Of a DNA stretch of 64,000 nucleotides, positions 8,079 to 17,017 are shown one piece after another (the first letter of the stretch is position 1; every line of letters begins with the position of its first letter). Source of the DNA: an archaeon. GTDB taxonomy: Archaea > Thermoproteota > Nitrososphaeria > Nitrososphaerales > Gagatemarchaeaceae. The notes under the pieces were generated by a model. The model had not been told where the DNA came from and made no database searches. It was given only the letters and a program-made list of their open reading frames with translations. Position numbers and translations under genes: made by a program. The stretch lies in assembly GCA_021819035.1 (NCBI GenBank), contig JAKASL010000001.1, positions 682,001-746,000 on the forward strand, read 5' to 3'.

Positions 8079-8771
8079 ATGACCCAGATCTTCCTCGACA
8101 CTGCAAGCGCCGTCGAGATACGGGAGTTCCTTTCGAAGGGCATCGGGGACGGGGTGACCACGAACCAGAAGATCTTCCTATCCGAGGGGAACGTCGACTT
8201 CAAGGGGCGTGTCCTCGAGATCTGCGAGATGAAGAAGGACTGGCCCGTCAGCGTGGAGACGACCACCAAGGGGTTCGACGAGCTGGTGGCCGAGGCGCGG
8301 ACCTACGCGAAGTGGCACAGGAACGTGGTAGTGAAGGTGGCCATGGACAGGGACGGCATAGGGCTGAAAGTTGTGAAGCGGCTCGACGACGAAGGGATAC
8401 GGACGAACATGACGGTGATGGTCACCATGAACCAGCTCTTCCTAGCGGCGAAGGCCGGGGCCACGTACGTCAGCCTCTTCTTCAACAGGGCGCGTGACGC
8501 CGGGCTCGACCCTGTGAAGACCATCCACGAGATAACACCGTTCCTCAGGCGCCACGGCGGGACCGAGCTGATAGTCGGGAGCATCCGGAAGCCCGAGGAC
8601 GTCGAGGAGATAGTCGCCGCAGGGGCGGACATTGCCACCGTCACCCCCAAGGTCCTGAACCAGATGGCCTACCACCCCAAGACGGAGGAGACGATAAAGG
8701 AGTTCGACGACGCCTGGAAGGAGTTCGTCGCCAAGAATAAGCTGACGGTCCCCTCGAGGGCGAAGGCCTGA
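8079..8771 (+). CDS. tal: Transaldolase-family protein (small TalB/Fsa-like)
   Basis: Protein of 230 residues with the small-transaldolase pattern: FLDTASAVEIREF at the N terminus, GVTTNQKIF, the Schiff-base Lys in NVVVKVAMDRDG (about residue 86), then TNMTVMVTMNQLFLAAKAGATYVSLF and GSIRKPED. Either it interconverts sedoheptulose 7-phosphate and fructose 6-phosphate or it acts as a fructose-6-phosphate aldolase. Near an isomerase that uses sedoheptulose 7-phosphate, a role in supplying that sugar is likely but inferred. It has its own promoter. A decayed second copy of its 3' end lies near 25.1 kb. Confidence 0.85.
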   Translation: MTQIFLDTASAVEIREFLSKGIGDGVTTNQKIFLSEGNVDFKGRVLEICEMKKDWPVSVETTTKGFDELVAEARTYAKWHRNVVVKVAMDRDGIGLKVVKRLDDEGIRTNMTVMVTMNQLFLAAKAGATYVSLFFNRARDAGLDPVKTIHEITPFLRRHGGTELIVGSIRKPEDVEEIVAAGADIATVTPKVLNQMAYHPKTEETIKEFDDAWKEFVAKNKLTVPSRAKA

Positions 8772-9508
8772 ACATCGAAAGGCAAGACAGGTAGGGCCGC
8801 CGTCGTCAGGTCGAGTTCGAAAGCTGTTGCGTCTGCTGTCCCGGTACGATTCTGGTCGCACGGACTTCAATGAAGGTTCAGTCTCGCTTGTGAGGTCGCT
8901 GGGCCAGAGCTGATTCAAGTCTACGGGAGACACCCGACTCCGGACAGGGACGTGGCACGCCGCGTGGACCCACCACAACCCTCGGTAGCGATAGGACCTG
9001 AGACGCACGCCGAGCCGCGTCAAAGTTCTTTCGCGACGTCGATGACTCCGGATGTAGGGCAGACCCAAAGTCGCTGAGAGCGCCTTCCTCACCATGCCGA
9101 TACGTCAACGCAACCTCTAGTGTGGAACGCCTTCAGGAGGCACTTCTGGAGGCAGCTCTGGTCTCTGGGTGAGAGCGCGGGGACCCTCTGATGGAATCGT
9201 GAAATTTGAGAGACGAAGGCAATAGGCAACCTGGATGTGAAGAGGAATCATTGGGAGTATCGACTGGAAGTGTCAGCCTCGGTTGAATCTTGGACGCAGA
9301 TGGGCGGGCCTTTCTGTATGTTTTCGACCCAACATCACTCCGACCAACTCATCCATACGATAATCCAACCTTGCTGCTCTATCCTGGTGGGGCTAGCACC
9401 TCTGGCGCACAGACCGACAGGGTCAGGGCGTTTGCCTACGCGAGCAGGAAGGTAGGAATGAACCTCGAACACGGCGTTCAACAACGCCTTGGAAGCAGGG
9501 GCCGAAAT

Positions 9509-9643
9509 ATGCGTACGCCCGTTGCGGTTTCCCTGACCGTCCTCATACTCGTCGCACTTTCGCAGACGCATGTGACGCATGGTGCCGGCGGCCTTGCCAT
9601 AGCCGGGGGCGCCCAGGCAAGCGGCTGCGGGGTCCGAAGTTGA
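9509..9643 (+). pseudogene. Possible truncated secreted protein (signal peptide only)
   Basis: An ATG frame of 44 codons gives a classical signal peptide: MRTPVA, then a hydrophobic run SLTVLILVALS, then a Gly/Ala-rich stretch before a stop. A signal peptide with no mature protein suggests the 5' stub of a decayed surface-protein gene. It could also be chance. Confidence 0.3.
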
Positions 9644-9954
9644 CCGCCGTCTACTCCCTCTCCAATGATGCGCTGACCGGTTGAGATCAGTTGCCCGCTG
9701 GCGGCGGAAGACCGATTCGGCATGATTCGCTGGCGAACTCCGTGCCCCTAATCCTGGTTGGCTAGGAGGACCGGGGGCATTCGCATCAGGGATCGGATGC
9801 CCCGTCCCGGAAGACAGTCAGCCAACGCCCGCTGTCTGATACGTCACTCGAATTTCGCATAGTGTTCAGACGCGCAGTTGGTGCGAGTTGAAAATCTCAA
9901 GCGATTCGGCGGAATCGTTAAAACTCTTATACAACGGGCTCGAACAAAATATGT

Positions 9955-9974
9955 CCACCACCACTACTACCACC
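9955..9974. promoter_or_regulatory. CCA/CTA triplet element, site A
   Basis: CCACCACCACTACTACCACC, followed by AGTGTTAATA. The same kind of element recurs at 14737, 15339 and 19591. On the opposite strand each reads as GGT/AGT triplets just after an AT-rich TATA-like run. Here the nearest gene downstream on the + strand is the RHH regulator at 10070; no gene is clear in the other direction. Confidence 0.45.
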
Positions 9975-10069
9975 AGTGTTAATACTCCGCTCCTCGCTGA
10001 AGCTTGCTCAACGACCGGGGCGTTCCCTCCACAGACCCTGCTAGCGACTTGGGATGCGCGAGGTGTACC

Positions 10070-10297
10070 ATGTTACCGACGGGTGGGTTGAGGAACAGGG
10101 TAGGGATTTCCTTCGATTCCCGAGTTGTGGGAGAGCTGGACAGGCCCGTGGAGGCGTCTGTCGAACTGGCGGTGACCAGGAGCGAGATCGTCAACGCGAT
10201 TGTCTCCTCGTTCCTCGAAAGCGACCCGCGTGAGGCATTGCCGGAGCTCGTGATGGAGAGGAGGAAAGGGAACCGAGTGAAGGAGACACGAGAATGA
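10070..10297 (+). CDS. Ribbon-helix-helix transcriptional regulator
   Basis: About 75 residues. NRVGISFDSRVVGELDRPVE forms the strand and first helix, and VTRSEIVNAIVSSFLES the second helix of an RHH fold. It closely resembles the regulator at 14756-14965 (both V-(S/G)-(I/V)-SFD, then SE(I/V)VNAI(V/L)SSF). Its last four bases overlap the ATG of a secreted protein, so the two are co-transcribed. The ATG at 10070 is chosen because the fold begins soon after it; a TTG upstream at 10004 gives unlikely sequence. It probably controls surface genes, including its own operon. Confidence 0.7.
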   Translation: MLPTGGLRNRVGISFDSRVVGELDRPVEASVELAVTRSEIVNAIVSSFLESDPREALPELVMERRKGNRVKETRE

Positions 10298-11247
10298 CGT
10301 TCCGCGGCAGTCATGAGAGAATCTCAGGGGGTAAGGCGCGAAGCGGCTCTCGCCGTCCGACCGGGGTACTGCTTGTGCTGGCGCTGCTGATAACTGGAAG
10401 CATGGTTCTGTTGCCGCTGGCCGGGAAGGTTAGCGCCGCGGTTCCGGCCCTGAACGGCTTCTGCGGCGCAACCTCCGGGACTAAATCAACAAGCTGCTCT
10501 CTCACCACGTCTGGCGCTGGGAATGTGATAATCGTCTTCGTGTGGACCTCGTCAGGAACCCCCGGCACCCCGACGACTTCTGGGGTGACGTACTCCGCCA
10601 GGAACACCGGATCGACCGCCGGTGGAACCGTTAGCGAGTTCTACGCCACCGGGGTCGGCGCTCTTAGTAGCGCAACCGTGAGTGACACCATTTCGGGAGG
10701 GTCGAGCCCTAAGTCGGGGATAATAGCCTTCGGCGTTTCAGGAATAACGGGCGGCCCCTTCGACCCCAACTTGGTGACGGCGCCGGCTGCAACGACAGGT
10801 ACTAGCGGCGGTAGCCCGTCCGTAACCTTCACCACCACCGGGACTTCCGATTTCATCATCGGATTCTTGGGCCAGGCCTCTAGGACAAACCCGACCGCGG
10901 GCTCCGGGTTTAAGAAAATCACAGTTCATTTCACGACTGGTCGGTCTGTCGCGGCCGAGTACAGAACAGTAACAAGTACAGGTTCGCAGACACCTGACTG
11001 GGCCACCGCCGCAGGAGCGTGGGTGATGCTAGGGGACGCCCTTGATACGTCGCCTAGCGACGTCCCTGAGTTTCCTCTAGGCGTGTTGCCGCTCCTGCTC
11101 GTCATACCTGTTATGTATGTGGTTGCAAAGAGGGCCAGACCCCTGCGCCCCGAAGGGGCGACCCTTCTTCTCTTGGCGATTCCCATTGTCTACATCCTCA
11201 TTGGACGACGGACGCTCGACGTGGGTCGTGTTGGAGCGTCGAAATGA
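10294..11247 (+). CDS. Secreted surface protein with PEF-CTERM-like tail
   Basis: 317 residues. An N-terminal signal segment (VLLVLALLITGSMVLLPLAG) precedes a Ser/Thr/Gly-rich beta-type ectodomain. Near the C terminus DVPEFPLGVLPLLLVIPVM gives a PEF motif followed by a membrane helix and basic residues, the layout processed by archaeosortases. A second hydrophobic helix follows (TLLLLAIPIVYILIG), which is unusual after a PEF-CTERM. It starts at an ATGA overlap with the RHH regulator. The function of the ectodomain is unknown. Confidence 0.7.
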   Translation: MTFRGSHERISGGKARSGSRRPTGVLLVLALLITGSMVLLPLAGKVSAAVPALNGFCGATSGTKSTSCSLTTSGAGNVIIVFVWTSSGTPGTPTTSGVTYSARNTGSTAGGTVSEFYATGVGALSSATVSDTISGGSSPKSGIIAFGVSGITGGPFDPNLVTAPAATTGTSGGSPSVTFTTTGTSDFIIGFLGQASRTNPTAGSGFKKITVHFTTGRSVAAEYRTVTSTGSQTPDWATAAGAWVMLGDALDTSPSDVPEFPLGVLPLLLVIPVMYVVAKRARPLRPEGATLLLLAIPIVYILIGRRTLDVGRVGASK

Positions 11248-11678
11248 AGCCCAGCGTCCAGCTCAGGCGAAGGCTGATAAGGGGGTTTCTGCCATTCGCC
11301 GTCGTCGCCACCATCGCTGTGATAGTTGTCTCCGGCGCAGTGGGCAATCTCTACAGCGGCCACGAAGCCTTTGGCTTCGAGGTCCTCTGGCCAACTCCGT
11401 CAACCTACATTCCTGGAACCGTGTCTCCAACAGCATACCTCCAGATCAATTACACAGGGCCCGGTACCGGCAACTATACCTACACCATCACTTCTAATTC
11501 AACTGGGGTAGTCGCTCTGCTCGGGCAAGCGAATGTTCTTGTCTCCCCATTGTCCCCTTTCCGTGATTACGTCTTTGTCAGCGTACCACCCAACGCCGTC
11601 GTTCTGCTGCAAGCAGATGTATACAGAGGCGCAGCGAGAGCACAGAATCTCTTGTTCAGCAAGACGCTGACAGTCTGA
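11244..11678 (+). CDS. Membrane-anchored extracytoplasmic protein
   Basis: 144 residues with one N-terminal membrane helix (FLPFAVVATIAVIVVSGAVG) followed by a beta-rich domain containing N-glycosylation-type sites (NYTG, NYTY, NSTG). The ATG overlaps the stop of the preceding PEF-CTERM protein, making a three-gene operon with the RHH regulator. No family is recognised; a small accessory of the surface protein is the simplest reading. Confidence 0.65.
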   Translation: MKPSVQLRRRLIRGFLPFAVVATIAVIVVSGAVGNLYSGHEAFGFEVLWPTPSTYIPGTVSPTAYLQINYTGPGTGNYTYTITSNSTGVVALLGQANVLVSPLSPFRDYVFVSVPPNAVVLLQADVYRGAARAQNLLFSKTLTV

Positions 11679-11884
11679 CGGAACTCGGGGTTCCGGCGGC
11701 GATTCTCGTGTACCGGCCTCCGGATAGTAAGTGATACCGGAAACTGATCCGGCATTCCGCCGAAGCTTACCGCGGTCGCTCGCTCTGACCAGTGCGACAA
11801 CCACCATGAAAGGTTAGTAGGACGAGAAGCTCATTCAGGTTCTAGAACGGCCCGAGCCTAAGCCGCTTCACCGCCCGCGCTTCG

Positions 11885-12874
11885 TCAGGGTCCAATCCCG
11901 GCGCCGCTTTGGACGACCACCTTGCGGGAAAGCGGATAGCTCTGAAGATGTGAAGTTTCATAGAACCCGCTCGAAAAGGACTCGGCGCAGGGGGCGCTCA
12001 CCCTTCGGAGGTACTCGCTCGTCTCCGCGAGGGCCGCCGCCGGGACGACCAGCTCCGCGAAGTAGACGAACCCTTCGTCTCCCCTCCCCCAAGCCTCCAG
12101 GACGGAGTAGGGTACGTTCCTCACTGCAGCCCGAATCCCTCCGAACAGTTCTTCGCCTAGCCGCTCGTAGAGCACGATGAGGCCCGCCTCGCCCTCCTTC
12201 GGGCCCCTGAACCTCCAGCCGAGGGGGAACTCGCGGACGAACCGGGCAGCCTCTGCGAGCCTCTCTGTCCCGAGCCCGGCGCCCTCGGCCATGACCTCCA
12301 GGCCCTCGGCGGTGGGGTTCGACAGAATCAAGTTAAGAGCTTCCACCACGTCAGGAGCGACCGCGTCGGCCCGCTCGCCTCCTGGCTCTCCGTACCCGCG
12401 CGCCGGCAGACGGTCCCAGAAGAAGTCGAAAGTCCCGCTCTCCTCGTTGAACGCCCCGAGAGGGGCGGAGAGGAGCCTGACGTCCTCCAAGGGGTGGACA
12501 GATGGGCCTTCCAGCATGCGCTTCCTCCATGCCGTTCGCCAGGACCCTGCCGAGCCGGCGGCGGGCATAGCGAGCATCACACTCCCAAGGGACGAGGAGT
12601 AGTACGACCGCAGCGCCCCCGAGCCTTCTCCCCCCAAGTCCCAAAGGCTGGCCCCTCCCCTCACGCGGCCTCGGACCAGGGCCGGGGCTAGCCCGAGCCG
12701 CCTGAAGTTGAGGTTCACCCCGACCTCGAGCCCGGCGGAGAGGAGCGGACGGAGGGCCCTCTTCTCCCCCTCGCTCAGCCTCCACCAGCCGGCGGTCCTG
12801 AGCCGCTCGGCAGCGGTCACCGCGCCTGTAGTCCGACGCGCAGGCTCTGCAGCCGTTCCTTTCTCCACACCCAC
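11885..12874 (-). CDS. Putative regulator paralogous in layout to the upstream HTH protein
   Basis: Up to 329 residues. The frame overlaps the upstream gene by 58 bases, so the true start may be a later GTG or TTG. The N-terminal half has an HTH-like stretch (LRPLLSAGLEVGVNLNFRRLGLAPALVRGRVR). The body alternates strands and helices, with VYFAELVVPAAALAETSEYLRR resembling the C-terminal segment of its neighbour (GFYFAIVSAPSRLIPDYLDFL). This suggests tandem divergent relatives of an archaeal Lrp-like regulator. The target is unknown. Confidence 0.55.
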   Translation of the reverse strand: MGVEKGTAAEPARRTTGAVTAAERLRTAGWWRLSEGEKRALRPLLSAGLEVGVNLNFRRLGLAPALVRGRVRGGASLWDLGGEGSGALRSYYSSSLGSVMLAMPAAGSAGSWRTAWRKRMLEGPSVHPLEDVRLLSAPLGAFNEESGTFDFFWDRLPARGYGEPGGERADAVAPDVVEALNLILSNPTAEGLEVMAEGAGLGTERLAEAARFVREFPLGWRFRGPKEGEAGLIVLYERLGEELFGGIRAAVRNVPYSVLEAWGRGDEGFVYFAELVVPAAALAETSEYLRRVSAPCAESFSSGFYETSHLQSYPLSRKVVVQSGAGIGP

Positions 12875-13971
12875 CCCCCCTGTTCGGGGGAGAACGACAG
12901 GAATGGGAGCGAGTAGTTCGCGAAAGAAGACGGAAAGGCTACGTTCATCCCCCCAGCCGCGTTTTCGGTCAGGAAGTCAAGATAGTCCGGTATCAGTCGG
13001 GATGGGGCTGAGACGATGGCGAAGTAGAACCCCGACGCCACGCTCCCCCCGTCGGTCCTCAGGTACGGCACCGACGTGGCCGCCATGGCAGAGCGCTCCA
13101 ACCCGGCCTTGTCGAGGTGCTCCCACCAGACCGTGAAGCTCGCCCATCCGTGCCTCTTCCTCCGTGTCGCTTCCGGGTCCCCCCTGGACAGATGCATGGC
13201 GAATGAGTCGACGTATCTCAGAGCCCTCCTGAGCACGAACCCCCAGTCTATCCCTGGCCTCGACAGCAGCGCGCTCACTTCCGCGTGCCCTCCCTCCCCC
13301 CACCTCCCCATTATTCTCATGAGCCCCTCCAGGTCTGCATCCGGGTCTGTCTGCAGGGCCGACAGGACCAGCACCTCCCGGTAGTCGAGTCGACGCGGAA
13401 GCAGCCCGAACCTGCCTTCCGGGAGCGCCGTGAGCGGCCCAGAAGTGGGAGCTTCCAAGGCCCCGCGCTCGTTCCACGGTCCCCGTATGGGGTGATACCT
13501 CATCCAGTGGAGCGGGACGAGCTCGCTCTGGGCCAGCGCCCCGGCCCCCTCCAACTCCACGAGGAACCCCTCCAGCTCCGTGGTGAGGAATGGCGGGACG
13601 GAGAATATCATGAGATACCCGTCGGCCGGGTCGAGCCTCTGCCAGTGCTCCAAGTATGCGTAGTCTCCCATCAGGTCAAGGAGCTTAGCTGCGTCGCCTT
13701 CGCTCAAAGCAGGACCGGCCTTCGCTATCGCTGCGAACCTCCGGAGGCCCAGCCTCTCCATCCGCAGGCTAACCCGGGGGCCGACGCCCTCCCTTCTCAG
13801 CCTCCCATAGCGCTCCACCACCTCTTCCTCCGTGATCTTCAGTCTGCTGGCGATCTTGGTGCGGTTCGCCGGGCCCCACGACGACACGAGCCGCACGAGC
13901 CGCTCCTCCAACTGCGACCCGTCCCCTCCTCGGTCCGAGACGGCTTCGCCGGCTGAACCCTTCGCCACCAT
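12817..13971 (-). CDS. Winged-HTH (Lrp/AsnC-like) transcriptional regulator
   Basis: 384 residues. LEERLVRLVSSWGPANRTKIASRLKITEEEVVERYGRLR (about residues 21-60) is a clear winged helix-turn-helix with the Lrp-like pattern. A first sensor-like region follows (RRFAAIAKAGPALSEGDAAKLLDLMGDYAYLEHWQ), then a second half of the same style. The length suggests two fused regulator units. It is co-oriented with the gene downstream, which it overlaps. The signal is not known. Confidence 0.65.
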   Translation of the reverse strand: MVAKGSAGEAVSDRGGDGSQLEERLVRLVSSWGPANRTKIASRLKITEEEVVERYGRLRREGVGPRVSLRMERLGLRRFAAIAKAGPALSEGDAAKLLDLMGDYAYLEHWQRLDPADGYLMIFSVPPFLTTELEGFLVELEGAGALAQSELVPLHWMRYHPIRGPWNERGALEAPTSGPLTALPEGRFGLLPRRLDYREVLVLSALQTDPDADLEGLMRIMGRWGEGGHAEVSALLSRPGIDWGFVLRRALRYVDSFAMHLSRGDPEATRRKRHGWASFTVWWEHLDKAGLERSAMAATSVPYLRTDGGSVASGFYFAIVSAPSRLIPDYLDFLTENAAGGMNVAFPSSFANYSLPFLSFSPEQGGWVWRKERLQSLRVGLQAR

Positions 13972-13978
13972 CGACCAC

Positions 13979-14203
13979 CTAGGTCCGGGTTGCCTTCTTT
14001 GAAACGTCCCCGACCACGTTGCGCGCCGAGTCGACCTTGTAGTGGCAGCTGGGGCACGTCACCAGCAGCAACTTCGAGTCCGTCTCCCATTCATAGCCGC
14101 ACCTGTGGCAGCGCAGTCTCCTGTGTGGGAGCGGATGCCACTCCGGAGCTCTGCCCCCTCTCCGCTGACCTGAGTTCCCCGCGAGCCGGAGGGGGAAGTT
14201 CAT
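13979..14203 (-). CDS. Small zinc-ribbon protein
   Basis: 74 residues at most. LRCHRCGYEW and VTCPSCHYKVD give two CxxC knuckles ~18 residues apart, a complete rubredoxin-like zinc ribbon. The N-terminal ~25 residues before it look disordered, so a later start is possible. It lies a few bases upstream of the HTH regulator on the same strand and may be a DNA- or RNA-binding accessory. Archaeal genomes carry many such proteins of unknown role. Confidence 0.65.
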   Translation of the reverse strand: MNFPLRLAGNSGQRRGGRAPEWHPLPHRRLRCHRCGYEWETDSKLLLVTCPSCHYKVDSARNVVGDVSKKATRT

Positions 14204-14229
14204 CCTGACCCCCGCTTCAATGGAGCGCT

Positions 14230-14727
14230 TCAGGTGGGTGCGTCACTCCCTATGCGAGGGTCCGCGACCAGTACCTTCAGAGGAGGGCTGAAGTTGGTCT
14301 TGTCCGACAGGCTCAGCCCGATCTGGACCGTGCCCTTGAATATCTGTGTTGTCGAGGTGAACACCCCGTCTCCTCTCCCGTCGGTAGCAAGGAGGCCGTA
14401 GGACCGGGCGAAGGAGCCGCCCGTGGAGTTGTAGAACGTCACTCTGACGAGATATTCCGTGTTCGGCATCCCCTCTGAGAGGGTGACTGTGTAGCTCATG
14501 CGGGTGAATCCCGCCTCTATCGAACCCGTCCACACCCCGCTCCCGAACTCGTACCCCTGAGGGACCAGGGGGACGTTGTAGGGGGCGAGCACTGAAGAAA
14601 ACTGCTGGACGGCGGAGTCAGATCTGGGGGACGGAGCGGCGGCGGCGACCGCGGGTGCGAGCAGCATGACCAGGATAAGTGCACCCAGTGCACCGGCAAG
14701 CGCCCCTTGGGAACCCTTCATCAGCAC
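14230..14727 (-). CDS. Secreted protein of unknown function
   Basis: 165 residues with a textbook signal peptide (basic start, then GALAGALGALILVMLLAPAVAAAA) and a beta-rich mature domain of ~130 residues containing NSTGG. No C-terminal anchor is seen, so it may be released or held by another surface protein. A second ATG at 14721 is an equally good start. It is preceded by a TATA-like box and a CCA/CTA triplet element (site B). Confidence 0.7.
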   Translation of the reverse strand: MLMKGSQGALAGALGALILVMLLAPAVAAAAPSPRSDSAVQQFSSVLAPYNVPLVPQGYEFGSGVWTGSIEAGFTRMSYTVTLSEGMPNTEYLVRVTFYNSTGGSFARSYGLLATDGRGDGVFTSTTQIFKGTVQIGLSLSDKTNFSPPLKVLVADPRIGSDAPT

Positions 14728-14736
14728 CCGACGATT

Positions 14737-14760
14737 CCGCCACCACCGCCACTATTTAAG
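14737..14760 (-). promoter_or_regulatory. CCA/CTA triplet element with TATA-like box, site B
   Basis: Read on the - strand: CTTAAATAGTGGCGGTGG and on to GGCGG, ten bases before the secreted-protein start at 14727. The TATA-like CTTAAATA is directly followed by the GGT/GGC triplet run, as at sites C and D. Confidence 0.55.
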
Positions 14761-14965
14761 AGCGGCTGACCACCCTCGCTCGCGCAGCCCGTCTCTCGTG
14801 CTTCAGGAGATGGGACACCCTTTCGTCGGTGCGGCCCTCCGCGAAGAACGAAGAGAGTATCGCGTTGACGACTTCGCTCCTGCTCGCCGCAAGCTCGGTC
14901 GCATCCTCTGCGACCCTCTTCAGCTGGCGGTATACTTCCGGGTCGAACGACACCCCTGCCCTCAC
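14756..14965 (-). CDS. Ribbon-helix-helix transcriptional regulator
   Basis: 69 residues beginning at GTG. AGVSFDPEVYRQLKRVAED is the strand and first helix, and ASRSEVVNAILSSFFAEG the second helix. It is a paralogue of the regulator at 10070-10297. The gene lies between two triplet elements (sites B and C), each near a TATA-like box, which makes autoregulation through that element attractive but unproven. The zinc-finger gene upstream is on the same strand. Confidence 0.75.
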   Translation of the reverse strand: MRAGVSFDPEVYRQLKRVAEDATELAASRSEVVNAILSSFFAEGRTDERVSHLLKHERRAARARVVSRS

Positions 14966-14998
14966 CTTCCTCCCATGGTTCTCGCTGTCCGCGACCCA

Positions 14999-15190
14999 TC
15001 ACCACTCCCAGGCCTTCCTCCAGGGCCACTTCCGCACGCCCTCCATGGGGCTTTCCTCCTCCACCCGGGCCGCGCCGTGGACGTGGTGCCTCACCAGCCT
15101 CCTCCTCGCTTCCGGTTCGCTCGGCGCAGATATGGAGAGCCGCCGTCGACAGGTCTCGCAGGTGACCAGCCAAATGTCCTCCAAGCTCAC
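14999..15190 (-). CDS. Small Cys/His zinc-finger protein
   Basis: 63 residues. TCETCRRRL, 17 residues, then RHHVHG gives a CxxC ... HHxH arrangement like a C2H2 zinc finger. It starts MSLEDIWLV. It lies upstream of the RHH regulator on the same strand and probably shares the promoter at site C. Small C2H2 proteins next to RHH genes are usually regulators in archaea; the target here is unknown. Confidence 0.6.
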   Translation of the reverse strand: MSLEDIWLVTCETCRRRLSISAPSEPEARRRLVRHHVHGAARVEEESPMEGVRKWPWRKAWEW

Positions 15191-15338
15191 CCCTCCGATG
15201 GGCGGGTCCGGACATCGCCCCTGGCCTCGAATCCATGCCCGCCTGCGCCGCCAGGGCTCGCCGCTCCGTCCGATACGGACCGTTCTGATCCAATTCGTAG
15301 TGCCTCCCAGAGGAAGCCTCCCAAGGTCTCCGCCCCGT

Positions 15339-15363
15339 CACCACCACCACCACTACTAATAAA
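15339..15363 (-). promoter_or_regulatory. CCA/CTA triplet element with TATA-like box, site C
   Basis: On the - strand CTTTATTAG leads directly into TAGTGGTGGTGGTGGTG. It lies ~150 bases upstream of the zinc-finger/RHH gene pair and is the most regular of the four sites. Confidence 0.5.
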
Positions 15364-15526
15364 GTGCGGCGGGCGCCCTGGCCAGGTTCCCCCCCCGCCC
15401 TCCGACGCCCTCACTGGGGTGTCGCCCCCGCGCAGGCGCCTGCGGGGCGAAACGCTGTCCCCTGGGCCCCTTCATCCCCCCGGCCCCTGGGGCGATGCCG
15501 GTCGATGCGCCAAGGTCCCTTGCAGG

Positions 15527-17017
15527 CTATGGGGCGGTCGCGGAGACAGACACCAAGTTCCCCATCGACGTCACGAGCGTGAAGGTGTAGGACCCGGGGG
15601 TCCACGCGTACAGGACGGCGACCGAAACCGAACCCGATGGAGCCACCCACGCGTCAAACCTGTCCGCCCCTGCGATGGTCGAAGCGAAGTGCTTGGTCCC
15701 CGACGGCCCCGAGACCCAGAGGCTGACGAAGTGCACCAGTGACGGGCCTTCGTCTTGGAGTATCAGGGTCACCTTGCTGGTGTCCGAGTAAAACACCGTC
15801 ATGCTTGCCGGGCCGAGGGTCCCTGTGTAGGTGGTGAACGCGGAAGAGGCCACGCGGGCGACCACTTCCCCGGGGGCGGTGCTGACGTCCCCGCACCCGG
15901 GCACGGAGATGACCGCAGATCCTGTCTGGACCAGCCCCGAAGGCGCGTAACCCAGCGCCGTGACGTTGGCCCCCCGCGTCGTGCTCGTCCCCCCGATGGT
16001 TGCCTGGTCGAGCTGGACGAGGGAGCTCAGGGCGAAGTCCCAGGCGTAGATGGTCTGTGAGACTACCTCCGTGTAGACCGAAGTGAAATCGAAGACGATG
16101 CCTGTGATAGACGGGACGCTCTGCGAAACGGAAAAGACCGCACAGACGTTGGCCTCGCTGTAGGTCGCGAGGAAGAGGACCAGCCCCAGGTCGTCGTAAT
16201 AAACGCTGAACGTGGAGGTGCCGAAGTCGTTGGTGAGCGATACGTTCGCTGTCACAATGAGGTAGTACGTCCCTGCCCCGGTGAAGACAGCAGACTTCTG
16301 CGCAGACGTCATCGACACGCCATTCGTCTGGACCCAGGAGGCGTCCGGGGTGCCGTAGGTGGGGGCGAGGGTCGCCAGGACCGCCTGGGCATGGGTGTTG
16401 CCGTTCTCTACGACCACCTCGATGGTCGAAGTCCCGGTCCCCCCGAACGTCGAACCGAACACGACGACCCTCCTCCCCCAGCTGAGCTCCAAGGTGCTCA
16501 GGGCGTTCGTGAGTGCGCTGTACTCGTTCTGGTCCAAGCTGAATGACGTTGTCCAGTTCATGACAACGTGCGTGGTGGCGAAGAACCCGGTGCCTGTGAG
16601 GTTGGCGAACACCTCCCCCGGGCCCGAGGGGGAGCCCATGGCCTTGGTCGCGAACCCCCCTGACCCGCCCGTCGCGCCGGAGACATAGGCGACGTTGAAC
16701 GCCCACCCGGCGTCGCTCGTCGTGAAGTTCATGTTCCCTATGGGGTAGACGTCGGCCCCCGAGGTCGGGGACATCGTGTACGGCAGCGCCGGAGTGACCG
16801 GGGCGTACTGCTGGGAGCCCCCGAAGAGGACCTTCCCGATCCCAGGCCTCTCGGCGGCCTGCTGGGCGTTGAACGCCGCCCTCTGGTCCACCGCCGCCTG
16901 ATACGACTGGAACGAGTCGAAGATCACCATGCCGTAGCCCGAGGCCACCACAAGGAGGGCGAGGACGAAGAGGGCGCCGATCATCTCCGACACACCCCCT
17001 CTCCTTCTAGCCCTCAA
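15527..17017 (-). CDS. Pilin-like surface protein with class III signal peptide
   Basis: About 496 residues. The TTG start at 17017 gives a short basic leader (MRARRRGG), then VSEMIGALFVLALLVVASG, the type IV pilin/archaellin pattern cut by the prepilin peptidase before the hydrophobic stretch. A ~450-residue Ser/Thr/Gly-rich beta domain follows, much larger than a normal pilin. The start overlaps the stop of a decayed pilin gene just upstream. A putative minor pilin or adhesin at the tip of a surface filament. Confidence 0.7.
   Translation of the reverse strand: MRARRRGGVSEMIGALFVLALLVVASGYGMVIFDSFQSYQAAVDQRAAFNAQQAAERPGIGKVLFGGSQQYAPVTPALPYTMSPTSGADVYPIGNMNFTTSDAGWAFNVAYVSGATGGSGGFATKAMGSPSGPGEVFANLTGTGFFATTHVVMNWTTSFSLDQNEYSALTNALSTLELSWGRRVVVFGSTFGGTGTSTIEVVVENGNTHAQAVLATLAPTYGTPDASWVQTNGVSMTSAQKSAVFTGAGTYYLIVTANVSLTNDFGTSTFSVYYDDLGLVLFLATYSEANVCAVFSVSQSVPSITGIVFDFTSVYTEVVSQTIYAWDFALSSLVQLDQATIGGTSTTRGANVTALGYAPSGLVQTGSAVISVPGCGDVSTAPGEVVARVASSAFTTYTGTLGPASMTVFYSDTSKVTLILQDEGPSLVHFVSLWVSGPSGTKHFASTIAGADRFDAWVAPSGSVSVAVLYAWTPGSYTFTLVTSMGNLVSVSATAP

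Larger units (their letters stand above)
8772..10069. other. 1.3 kb with no convincing complete gene
   Basis: Frames here are short, lack good starts and do not show the codon bias of the flanking genes. It contains a truncated signal-peptide-like frame (9509-9643) and a CCA/CTA triplet element (9955-9974). TTAAAACTC TTATAC near 9919-9931 could be a promoter for the RHH operon. It looks like decayed coding DNA. Confidence 0.5.

Noticed and set aside
15428-15449. GC-rich inverted repeat as terminator of the pilin operon
   Set aside because: A ten-base stem with a bulge is plausible, but there is no T-run, and archaeal termination does not require such hairpins.
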